Origin: Paenibacillus sp. BK033
GTDB taxonomy: Bacteria > Bacillota > Bacilli > Paenibacillales > Paenibacillaceae
Length of the DNA: 64,000 bases
Direction: 5' to 3'
Assembly (NCBI RefSeq): GCF_004345425.1
Contig: NZ_SLVP01000002.1
Coordinates: 752,651 to 816,650, forward strand
Shown here: positions 53,999 to 61,901 of the stretch, piece after piece
Position numbering within the stretch: the first letter of the stretch is position 1
Layout: each line of letters begins with the position of its first letter
Notes under the pieces: generated by a model
What the model saw: the letters and a program-made list of their open reading frames with translations, nothing else
Told to the model about the DNA's origin: nothing
Database searches by the model: none
Program-made: the position numbers and the translations under genes

Positions 53999-55201
53999 TT
54001 ATTGATTAGATGAATTTAATACATTCAATGAATCAGTTAGTACCGAATTACACTTTACAGGATCAGGGTTTTTACTGCGAACGGCAGCTAGAACACTATC
54101 AATGGTCCCATCAATTTGGGTCCATGTTTTTCGATCCATTTTTCTTAGCATAGGCTCTGACTTGTCCCAGTTATGTTCCAGATCGTCGGCTCCAGACTTT
54201 GCAGACTTCCAGTCCTTGCTACTGATACTATTCTGAATGTTATTTTCAGTCTGTATGAAATCATTTAATTGTCCGCTCAAGGTTGTTTGAGACGAATTCA
54301 CTTTCGGTACAAGATTATGATTTGACCAACTATACCCTCCAATTCCTACAGCTAATAATACAACGATTGTCGTGATGGACTGCATCCACACCCTTTTTAC
54401 TCCCGCATGTTGATCATTACTTTTAACTCCATCGGTTCTTGGGATTAAATCAAGCTTGGTTACAGATAATAAAAGGATAACCGCCAATATAGCTATAAGA
54501 AAAATGACGCTTGTTATTGTAGCGCCTAACTCCAAGCCGCCATTTTTCTTCGACTGGGACAAATAATCTCCTAACGAAGCCCCAAGCGGTCTAGTCAAAA
54601 TATAGGCAATCCAAAATGCCAAAATCTCATTCAGCTTTAATTTCCATGCTACGAAAATACAAGCAATGATGACGATAACGATAATGCCTGTTTTTAGATA
54701 CCCGAGGCCGAGCTGCTCCGAATAAAGATCTCCTACCGCCGTGCCTAATGCAAATGTAAAAAGAATGGTTAGCCAATAAAAAATTTCTCTTTTAAACGTA
54801 TAAATCGAGTGGATCGATAATGTTTTTTCGCTAGCGTACCAGGATAGAAATGTTACTGCCAATAAAAGAGTGAAGATGATTGTACTTTGTTCAAGCGGCA
54901 CTCCCCATCCGTCTGTCATATTGTCGGTTATTAAAGTACCGAATACACTGATGAGAACAACGGTAAGCCAATAAATAAACGGGTTGTATTTCGATGATTT
55001 AAACTGAATATACAACACAATTACAAATGCAACACCCATAACTAAAGTAGTGACCGGAAGACCCAAGCCTACATTAATGCTTAGAAAGTCCGAAAATGTT
55101 TCTCCTACTGTGGTGCATAATACCTTGATTAACCAGAAAAAAATGGTAACTTGCGGTACCTTGCTTAAAAGCTCATTATGTTCTTTTTGTAACACAGCCA
55201 T
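53999..55201 (-). CDS. DUF347 membrane protein with one extracytoplasmic domain
   Basis: A 400-residue paralog of the protein at 41010, closely similar in the membrane part (four DUF347 units: FFWLIKVLCTTVGE, IYWLTVVLISVFGT, FYWLTILFTFALGT, FWIAYILTRPLGAS), with a last membrane segment near 280-300. It carries a single copy of the ~80-residue extracytoplasmic domain (LSGQLNDFIQTEN…WKSAKSGADDLEH…W…IDGTIDSVLA). It is divergent from the phosphoesterase gene, and both promoters have hexamer arrays. Function is unknown. Confidence 0.85.
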   Translation of the reverse strand: MAVLQKEHNELLSKVPQVTIFFWLIKVLCTTVGETFSDFLSINVGLGLPVTTLVMGVAFVIVLYIQFKSSKYNPFIYWLTVVLISVFGTLITDNMTDGWGVPLEQSTIIFTLLLAVTFLSWYASEKTLSIHSIYTFKREIFYWLTILFTFALGTAVGDLYSEQLGLGYLKTGIIVIVIIACIFVAWKLKLNEILAFWIAYILTRPLGASLGDYLSQSKKNGGLELGATITSVIFLIAILAVILLLSVTKLDLIPRTDGVKSNDQHAGVKRVWMQSITTIVVLLAVGIGGYSWSNHNLVPKVNSSQTTLSGQLNDFIQTENNIQNSISSKDWKSAKSGADDLEHNWDKSEPMLRKMDRKTWTQIDGTIDSVLAAVRSKNPDPVKCNSVLTDSLNVLNSSNQ

Positions 55202-55254
55202 TCACATACCCCTCTCAAGTGATAACGAAAATTTATCAATTATTTTGCTTCTGT

Positions 55255-55308
55255 AGGATAGCGTAAAAAAATGAAAATTTTATTAACTGGATATTAATAT
55301 CAAAATAA
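55255..55308 (-). promoter_or_regulatory. Four-hexamer operator and -10 of the DUF347 gene
   Basis: Minus-strand TTATTT (55303-55308), TTAATA (55292-55297), TTAATA (55281-55286) and TTCATT (55270-55275), 5 bases apart. TATCCT (55255-55260) follows after 9 bases as -10. Confidence 0.65.
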
Positions 55309-55340
55309 CAGGTAAAAATATGATGCACCGTAGGATCGAG

Positions 55341-55395
55341 TTAATATTTATTTAAGATTTATTTCACATCGGCTTAATGGGATGTGAACTATAAT
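55341..55395 (+). promoter_or_regulatory. Pho-box-like four-hexamer operator of the phosphoesterase gene
   Basis: TTAATA (55341), TTAAGA (55352), TTCACA (55363) and TTAATG (55374) have exactly 5 bases between them. A perfect -10 TATAAT (55390-55395) follows 10 bases later and there is no -35. An overlapping palindrome, TTCACATC/GATGTGAA (55363-55370 and 55381-55388), is also present. Confidence 0.7.
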
Positions 55396-55433
55396 AGTTC
55401 ATTAAATGAGAGATTAATTAGAGAGGGCTAAAA

Positions 55434-56303
55434 ATGAAAATTGGAATAGTGAGCGTTATATTTGTTGTACTTGTACTCTGTTTAACAATGGGTCTATTTA
55501 CAAAACAAAACCCTAAAACGGTTCAAGCTTCTACCTTCACATCGCAAACCAGACTAGCACCAATTCATATCGTCATTGTTGTAGAAGAGAACCACTCTTA
55601 CAAAGAGATTATAGGGAATAAAAATGCCCCCTATATTAATCAACTTGTAAAAACCGGTGCCAATCTAACTAACCATTATTCAATTGAACACCCGAGCCAG
55701 CCGAACTACATTGACCTTTTCTCCGGTTCAAATCAAGGTGTCACCGATGATAAACCATCCCATACTTTTAAGACGGACAATTTAGCTAATGAACTTGTAA
55801 AGCACGGCTATTCATTTGGAGGTTATTCTGAAGGATTGCCTAGTGTAGGGTTTACCGGGCCGTATGACCTAAAAACTTTGTATGCTCGTAAACATAACCC
55901 TTGGGTTGATTTCACAAACGTTCCCGCGAAAGTAAATATGCCGTTTACATCTTTTCCAAAAGATTATAGTAAGCTGCCAACTGTTTCCTTTGTTATTCCA
56001 AATCTAAAACACGACATTCATGATGGGACAATTAAAGAAGCAGACGATTGGTTAAAGACTAACATGGCAGGTTATGTAGAATGGGCTAAAAAGAATAATA
56101 GTATCTTTATTCTGACTTGGGACGAAGACGATATGAGTGCTAAGAACAAAATTCCCACTATTATGGTTGGGCAAAAAATTAAAAATCAAGCCTACATGAA
56201 CAAAACAAACCATTATAATATGCTGCGAACTATCGAAGACTTCTATGGATTACCGGCTCTTGGTAATAGTAAAAACGTTAAGCCCATAAATGTATGGAAA
56301 TAA
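55434..56303 (+). CDS. Secreted phosphoesterase (PF04185-type acid phosphatase/phospholipase C family)
   Basis: A 289-residue protein with a signal peptide (~1-28). The mature part starts with the family signature HIVIVVEENHSY and continues PYINQLVKTGANLTNHYSIEHPSQPNYIDLFSG, then FVIPNLKHDIHDG, ILTWDEDD and a C-terminal NHYNMLRTIEDFYGL. This is the bacterial phosphoesterase/acid phosphatase family; E and N of EEN and the HDxHDG and DEDD residues are the likely metal site. It cleaves phosphate esters outside the cell; the substrate is unknown. The Pho-box-like promoter fits a phosphate-scavenging role. Two decayed paralogs lie at 38590-38800 and 39850-40048. Confidence 0.9.
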   Translation: MKIGIVSVIFVVLVLCLTMGLFTKQNPKTVQASTFTSQTRLAPIHIVIVVEENHSYKEIIGNKNAPYINQLVKTGANLTNHYSIEHPSQPNYIDLFSGSNQGVTDDKPSHTFKTDNLANELVKHGYSFGGYSEGLPSVGFTGPYDLKTLYARKHNPWVDFTNVPAKVNMPFTSFPKDYSKLPTVSFVIPNLKHDIHDGTIKEADDWLKTNMAGYVEWAKKNNSIFILTWDEDDMSAKNKIPTIMVGQKIKNQAYMNKTNHYNMLRTIEDFYGLPALGNSKNVKPINVWK

Positions 56304-56482
56304 ACATAGATTTAGAAAATCTATTAGCTATTTGATAGTCTTTCTGCATCTCGAAATCACAATCAACAAAAAGATTACTATTAAAAACATCGGGTAATTA
56401 TCGCATAATGGTGAGAAGATAATGTGATTTATAGTTCCGCACCGTATCGATGTAGCATATCCCACAAAACGGAATTGTATAG

Positions 56483-56537
56483 AAGTGAGCAAGAACACAC
56501 CAAATTCCGCTTGAGGCTGTGTAACGCTTGCTCACTT
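56483..56537. ncRNA. Long hairpin in the phosphoesterase 3' region
   Basis: AAGTGAGCAAG (56483-56493) and CTTGCTCACTT (56527-56537) are perfect 11-bp arms. Just inside, ACACA (56495-56499) and TGTGT (56518-56522) also pair. CGGAATT (56470) and AATTCCG (56503) offer an alternative pairing. It has no T run, so it is not a simple terminator. It could be a small RNA, a 3'-UTR structure or a binding site. Confidence 0.35.
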
Positions 56538-56613
56538 GGGTAGTTAGTTCACATCGTATTAGATAGTCTTAGCTTTTGTGATCCAACTGCTCGAACAGTG
56601 CTCCCAAATAATT

Positions 56614-56643
56614 AAAGGGGCAGCATTTAATGCTGCCCCCTTT
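56614..56643. terminator. Strong GC-rich terminator
   Basis: AAA-GGGGCAGCAT pairs with ATGCTGCCCC-TTT with a short loop. It may end the phosphoesterase transcript, leaving a ~310-base 3' UTR that includes the hairpin at 56483. Confidence 0.8.
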
Positions 56644-57181
56644 CTAATTATTATCAAGCACTAATTCATAGGAACGACTTAAGCAATTTCTATTAGTGTG
56701 AAAGAGAACTAAGGCAAATACTCCTCCCTCTTGCCATAAAACTATCCCAATTACCGAGGGGAGCATTGCCGCAAGGGAATATAGGTAAATACCTTATGAA
56801 TCTCGTTCCTCTAAAGTTTCTACTATCCTTTTTGTAAAGCCAAGGAGAAAAAGGCCATTGCAATTCCTTGTACAATGCGAAGATATACATAAAGATTTAA
56901 GTTAAGAGCAGAAAACAAGAGTAGTTATGAGGAACATCGCGATTAGCAACGAGCGAATTGCAGTTTTGGATCCAACCTTAAAAACAACGCAGCCTGCCTA
57001 GAACCTAAAGATCATGCTCGTCATTGTATAAGCCTCTTCATATAACCAATACCCGAGATGCTCACTCCCTCTGCTTCCCCACGTAACGGCGCTACACTCT
57101 GAACAATTGAATACGCGGAGAAAAAGAGAAAAGTAAGAGTGTACAAGTGTTCTAACAACAAAATCTAATATAAGCCTCTAG

Positions 57182-57412
57182 TTAATCCACTATCCCAATT
57201 TCATTTTCAGTGTTATCTTGATAGTCAGGATCATTGGTGTTTGTCGCACTTACAGCGTTGTTTGAATTCACAAGACTACCTGTGAGGAATGAACCTGCAC
57301 CTGCGTAGGTCTTAGTTGAGTTTGTTGATTTAATTTGAATAGAATCCCCGACTTGAATAACCGACCCTGAACCAACACTAACGATCTCAGTCATTCCAAC
57401 TATAGTGGGCAT
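57182..57412 (-). CDS. Spore germination protein of the GerPA/GerPF family
   Basis: A 76-residue protein matching the GerPA/GerPF family: MPTIVGMTEIVSVGSGSVIQ, then GDSIQIKS, KTYAGAGSF and a glycine/asparagine-rich middle, with NNAVSATNTNDPD near the end. In Bacillus these small spore-coat-associated proteins help germinants reach their receptors through the coat. Here it is a single gene, not the usual six-gene gerP operon. GAGGAG lies before the ATG. It identifies the host as a spore former. Confidence 0.88.
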   Translation of the reverse strand: MPTIVGMTEIVSVGSGSVIQVGDSIQIKSTNSTKTYAGAGSFLTGSLVNSNNAVSATNTNDPDYQDNTENEIGIVD

Positions 57413-57557
57413 GTGACTCGCTCCTCATATTTACCTTATTACTCCATGATATGAGTGTATGATTGTTTTGTGCCCAATTAATTTCAAATTCCACATTTAG
57501 CTTCTAAAAACGGTCAAATACAGAATTTTTCATTTTTTTATACAAACATAAATTTAT

Positions 57558-57750
57558 TAACGGTTATAGTCTGTATATCACCTTCCCTTGGGCATCTACT
57601 CCCCATATTCGCTCAAAAAGATACTGTTTGCTAATTAGATATCTGGAAGTATATTAAATCAAAATTCTTTAGTAGTCGTTAGTACTGTTTCCTCATTATT
57701 GACTTAGACCTTTAAGGTATCTGCATTTTGTATTACGGTTTCACAGTAAC
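57558..57750 (-). pseudogene. Decayed copy of a response-regulator 3' part
   Basis: Nucleotide similarity to the regulator gene at ~49360-49530 is evident over ~190 bases: GTCTGTATATCACC, GCATCTACTCCCCATAT, CGCTCAAAAAGAT and GTCGTTAGTACTG are shared, in the same order. Several deletions and stops interrupt it. It is the winged-helix part of a lost paralog. Confidence 0.75.
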
Positions 57751-57929
57751 ATTACCAGGGCAACAAATCAGATGTTAATTAAAGATTGAAATATAACTGC
57801 GATTACAATGGATTATGGAAACCGGAAAAAGTCTTGGAATATCGAATCAATGAAAAACACCCAATGATGGATAATTGCATATCATACAAAAGAACATTGT
57901 GTTTTTATGTAAAAAAGGAGGAGCATACT

Positions 57930-58190
57930 TTGAGGAGAAACAATTCTGACCAATCATCAGATTCTACAGAAATATACGCTGCTAAATTAGCTTATATTGG
58001 GGCAACTATTTCAACAATAGGTGATGGTCTACAAGCAATCTCTGCAGGAATAGCATTAGAGATATTAGAAAAATCAAAAAATCAAGATTCACAAAACCAG
58101 CAGATTCAATCCAAAGATTCAGAAAATTTGCAAAAGCAGATTGACTATCTAATGAAAGAATTAAATAAATTTAAACGTATTATTAGGTGA
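57930..58190 (+). CDS. Small hypothetical protein with amphipathic/coiled-coil end
   Basis: An 86-residue protein. I prefer TTG 57930, because AAGGAGGAG lies ~7 bases upstream; the frame opens earlier, at ATG 57786, but without a ribosome site. Residues ~15-45 (YAAKLAYIGATISTIGDGLQ…) form a small-residue-rich hydrophobic helix. The rest is glutamine/lysine-rich and likely a coiled coil (LQKQIDYLMKELNKFKR). No family is recognised with confidence. It is followed, 52 bases later, by another small gene on the same strand. Confidence 0.6.
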   Translation: MRRNNSDQSSDSTEIYAAKLAYIGATISTIGDGLQAISAGIALEILEKSKNQDSQNQQIQSKDSENLQKQIDYLMKELNKFKRIIR

Positions 58191-58242
58191 GTTATAGTTT
58201 ATGCTATATTGCTTTTAAGTTAATAGGTTAGGAGTGTAGTAT

Positions 58243-58446
58243 ATGAAAAATAAAAATCCAATACCTAATACCAAAAACCTAAATATAAACGACCTAAATG
58301 ATGCAATTAAATTACTTAGTGAAGAAGTATCTACAATCGTTGAAGAACTCTTAATATGTGATTTCGGAGATGAAGGATTGAAACATAATATTAATAATTT
58401 GCAGAAAAATTTAGAATACCTAAAAAGTGAAATTACTAGACTCTAA
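58243..58446 (+). CDS. Small hypothetical protein, predicted coiled coil
   Basis: A 67-residue protein with heptad-like leucine/isoleucine spacing (LNDAIKLLSEEVSTIVEELL, LQKNLEYLKSEITRL), suggesting a helical hairpin or coiled coil. TTAGGAGTG lies just before the ATG. It is probably co-transcribed with the 86-residue gene upstream, which also ends in a coiled coil, so the two may interact (inference). Function is unknown. Confidence 0.6.
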   Translation: MKNKNPIPNTKNLNINDLNDAIKLLSEEVSTIVEELLICDFGDEGLKHNINNLQKNLEYLKSEITRL

Positions 58447-58663
58447 TTCGTTTAATATTCAAACATTGGAGGTTGCTTAATTCATTTTCTAAACATCTAA
58501 TCTATAAGGAACCTTTATATTCTATTTCCAAGACTGAGCATTTTAATACCCTTGAAACCCTCCATATAGGAAACTTGTAGACCGGCTCTTCAAGAAGAGC
58601 TGTCAGTTAAGCATCACTCCTTTCGTTAGGTCAAAGAGGAATAAATGCTTTCCTCCACTTAAC

Positions 58664-58717
58664 AAAACACTAACAACAAAAAATGGCATTAATATCGTCT
58701 TTTTGTTGTTAGTGTTT
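58664..58717. repeat. Long perfect inverted repeat
   Basis: Arms of about 18 bases, AAACACTAACAACAAAAA (58665 onward) and its exact complement (58700-58717), flank a ~17-base spacer. It can serve as a bidirectional, AT-rich terminator; the length and perfection also fit a small palindromic element. Confidence 0.6.
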
Positions 58718-58798
58718 CTAATTTATAATAGGTTATATAATAGATGTTATTTGCTAAAAAAAATGAGAAGTCATTAAATTAAGTTAATTTCGCTTCCA

Positions 58799-59470
58799 TT
58801 AATAAGTACTGCAATATTTGCTTCTGATATTGAATACGAGTAGATATTGATAATTCCAAACTGGTTTCAACTGTAATCGCCTTGGCTTTAATAAGCTGCT
58901 TCGCAGCATTCTTCCTGAACCTGGTAAAGAGCTCAATCGTATCTTAAAATGTCTGGTTTTCATAGGAATTGTACGGTTAATACGACGTATAACACGATTT
59001 ACAGGAGGAACTGCTTTACTTTCAGGGTGAGCGATATGGGTCTGACCTAACATTTTGGGATTTAGCATAGCTATGCCATTCGCTTCATGTAGATCAATGT
59101 ACCATAGCGGCTTCATCTCTTTTGCTAATTAAGATAATGCTGACAGAGTGGATGTTTGGCCTCTTGGTTAACTCCTCGGGGAAATGTTCGATTTAAATCT
59201 GGGACACCTCGGATCCTGCGTTCATACGCCATCTGATTGACTACTGGCACGATAATTAGATGGCCACAACGCACAATAATGCAACCAAAAAGCTGCACGT
59301 ATACTTGCACGTTCATTACCATGTACCCCCGCAGTGATAATAACCGTGTCGCCTTTCTCTTTTCCACTAATCAAGTAATATGGGGTTTTATAAGGTGTAT
59401 TTTTAGCTACAATTTTTTTTGATTTGCATCTCAAACAATCACCTCTATAACGATCGTGGCAGTGAGTCAT
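58799..59470 (-). pseudogene. Decayed AstE/AspA-family gene, paralog of 40245-40961
   Basis: Three overlapping frames reproduce the family in order: TPYYLISGKEKGDTVIITAG with HGNERAS (59470 side), then LIIVPVVNQMA and GVPDLNRTFPRG, then WYIDLHEANG and LSSLPGSGR with LKPVW. Each matches the intact gene at 40245 (VTAGIHGTERAG, IIPIVNQIA, GVPDLNRTFP, WYVDLHEANG, LPGSGRS). At least two frameshifts separate them, so no functional enzyme results. Confidence 0.85.
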
Positions 59471-59589
59471 GCATTAGATTAATAAAGGATGACTATATTA
59501 ACCACACCTCGTAAGGCATAGTAAAGGCGAGTTCCTATATATATTCAGATCGTATCCAAGTGCACTTGCAATAATGTAGCTGAGCTTCT

Positions 59590-60690
59590 TTATGGTTTAT
59601 GAAGTCCTCTTTTTCTTAGATTAGATGCATGCTTATATATGGCCATTAGCTTATAGGCCATTTGTTTCCAGCTGAACCGCTCGACCGCATCTTTTCTTGC
59701 TTGTTTGCCCAATTTCGAAGCTAGACTTTTGTCACCCGCTAGCTTCCCTATCCACTCGGCATGTGAATTAGGACTTTTGTATTTTTTAACGAGATACCCG
59801 TTCGACCCATGTCTCACTATTTCTTTAATCCCTCCGATACTGGATGCTACGACGGGAAGTCCAGAGGCCATAGCTTCCACATTGACAAGCCCAAATGCCT
59901 CGTGTCGTTGTGAAGGACACACGAAGCAATCTGCGTTCCAGTATAGCTGGTGGACCCTATTATGAGGAATCATTCCAGTAAAGCGCGCATTTATACGATA
60001 TTTTCGTGCTAATAATCTAAGGCTATCGATATAATTCGCTTTACCTCCCCCGACGATGATCAATCTTACTTTGGGATATTTTCTTTTCATAATTCCAATT
60101 GCTTGGATAATAACCGGCACACCTTTACGTGGAATAATTCGTCCTGCAAACAGGACCTGGAAGGTATCAGACTTCTTTTTTGAGTAATTAGGTTTGAACC
60201 GGATCGTGTCCACACCTAGATATACTGTTCTTATCTTAGAGGATTGCGTTGGAAACAAGCGGGATAAATTACTTTTTAATGAGACACTGTTCGCAATAAT
60301 CAAATCGGCCTTATCCAAGCTGGTTGCCACAGCTTTAGTACGTGGAACAAAAGTCAGAGAATGAAGGAAAAGCGAAACCGGGGTTAACGGGAAGGCATCC
60401 TTCACTTTAGCCATATAGTGGGGACGATTATCCACTTGTATAATATCATAATACTTTCCTCCGATATAACGCAGGACCGATGCGATGTATTTCTGTGAAC
60501 TTCCCGTAGGCACTCGAACAATAGTTAAGTTTCCATGGTTACTAACATTTGGTAATCCTGAACTTTGTCTGCTGACAATCGTAACCTTATGACTTACAGC
60601 AAGCTGCTTAGCAATTGCCAGTATACATATTTCAACCGATCCATTGCCCGGAACCGGTAATTGCTCCGGAGCAACCATAAGGATCTTCAC
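59590..60690 (-). CDS. GT4 glycosyltransferase, CotSA/YtcC-like
   Basis: A 366-residue GT-B enzyme of family 4. The N-terminal acceptor domain starts MKILMVAPEQLPVPG with a glycine-containing loop. The C-terminal donor domain has FAGRIIPRKG (residues ~195-204), IVGGG (~225) and the EX7E motif in RHEAFGLVNVEAMASGLPVV. Soluble. The family transfers sugar from nucleotide-sugars; the closest resemblance I recall is to Bacillus spore-coat glycosyltransferases such as CotSA and YtcC, which would fit a spore former with a GerP-type gene nearby. The acceptor is unknown. It appears to stand alone. Confidence 0.85.
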   Translation of the reverse strand: MKILMVAPEQLPVPGNGSVEICILAIAKQLAVSHKVTIVSRQSSGLPNVSNHGNLTIVRVPTGSSQKYIASVLRYIGGKYYDIIQVDNRPHYMAKVKDAFPLTPVSLFLHSLTFVPRTKAVATSLDKADLIIANSVSLKSNLSRLFPTQSSKIRTVYLGVDTIRFKPNYSKKKSDTFQVLFAGRIIPRKGVPVIIQAIGIMKRKYPKVRLIIVGGGKANYIDSLRLLARKYRINARFTGMIPHNRVHQLYWNADCFVCPSQRHEAFGLVNVEAMASGLPVVASSIGGIKEIVRHGSNGYLVKKYKSPNSHAEWIGKLAGDKSLASKLGKQARKDAVERFSWKQMAYKLMAIYKHASNLRKRGLHKP

Positions 60691-61001
60691 CTAACCTCCC
60701 CCAGTTCATCTTAGTATTTTTTGCAATAGTTCTCTGTTTCTATTCTCCTGTCGATATGATTATTTTGTAGTTGGCGAACTCAAGCTGAAATTGTTAAATT
60801 ATCTTAATCGATTCAGAGTGATATGATCCATATTTAGATAATACCTGTTTGGAAAAATAATTATCTGAGTATGGCTTTGGCTCTTCAATAATCGCTTAAA
60901 ACAAAGAAAGACAGAACTCAACTCTTCTGCCTTTTACCAAAATGGAGTTGAGATATTCTATTCATATGATCTTTAAACGACCTTGTATAATGCCTAGTTA
61001 A
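60691..61001. other. Intergenic region without a gene
   Basis: About 310 AT-rich bases between the GT4 gene and the truncated group II intron. ACTCAACTCTTCTG and ATGGAGTTGAG (60915-60955) can pair weakly. Nothing else is seen. Confidence 0.5.
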
Positions 61002-61825
61002 TTAAAATTTAGGAACAATGACTATTAGCCACCTGCACGCAACTAGGTGGAGTGGTATGTAGTGGTGACAATGAACATCGGCCGCAGATAGATGAATACC
61101 TGTGACTTCGCATTTCCCCATTTTCATGCTATAGCGACTGATTCGGTTATCCATGTATTCTACATTTCGATTTGGGAGGTTGGATTTCATTAATAATGCT
61201 ACTTCATACTGAATATCCGGTCTCAGCTTTTGGTGAATTTTTTCTCTTCCTGCTACTGTGTAGAGGGTAAGTTGTTGGCTGAAGCTCATCGTATTTCTGG
61301 TCTTTACATCAGCAAGAGGATAGAGATACACGTTAGCGAGTTTGAATGTCCTGAAACCGCGGCAGTAGAATTTCTTGTACGTTGGCGGAGGATTTTCAGG
61401 GTGTTCGTATTCCCCAATCTGTTTGAGACGATTGAACATGAAGGCACGAAGATCGTAGGCAAGACGTGCGAACTCGAGGTTAACATGGGTTGCCCATTTG
61501 AAATAGTTGTGAATCCCTAAGATAAAGCTATTGAACAGCAGCGCATTCTGCGCGGTTGGTGAAGCTCTGAGTTTCTTGATTCGTGCTTTGGCTTCTTCCT
61601 TGATCTTCCGCTTGTTTTTGGCTTTGATGCCGGTATGCGCTACTCTTTTATTACCCTTTTGGTTTGCACGGATGGTAAAGACAAGAAACTCAGACTCCCG
61701 TTTGCGCAGATTCACGATTTGCGATTTTTCCGGGGAAATGTCTAATTTCAAGCGTTCCTTTAGGTATTGTCTAACGGCATGACACCACTTCTGAGCGGTC
61801 TTCCAATCTCGACAGAGAATCTTGA
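61002..61825 (-). pseudogene. 3' part of a group II intron reverse transcriptase (outer intron), truncated
   Basis: Coding continues from DFKILCRDWKTAQKWCHAVR (61770-61825) through the RT thumb/maturase (X) domain to an HNH-type endonuclease start (GKCEVTG…HCHHYIPLHL near 61045). There the family sequence breaks off and reads unrelated residues to a stop at 61002. Domains V and VI are not found downstream, so the outer intron has lost its 3' end. The 5' part of the same gene lies at 63675-64000, separated by the inner intron. Confidence 0.85.
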
Positions 61826-61901
61826 GGTAAGTAGCCGAGGGAATTTCACCCTCAGGCTCTCTCAGAACCGGACGTGAACCTCTCGGCTCATCCGGCTCCC
61901 A

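Larger units (their letters stand above)
56304..57181. other. Gene-free stretch with hairpin and terminator
   Basis: About 880 bases with no gene I can support. The notable items are the long hairpin at 56483-56537 and the terminator at 56614-56643, listed separately. The open frame at 56693-56890 (minus) has no ribosome site or family resemblance. The rest is unassigned. Confidence 0.6.

Noticed and set aside
56693..56890. A 65-residue minus-strand gene
   Set aside because: There is no ribosome site or recognisable family, and its composition is unlike the neighbouring genes.
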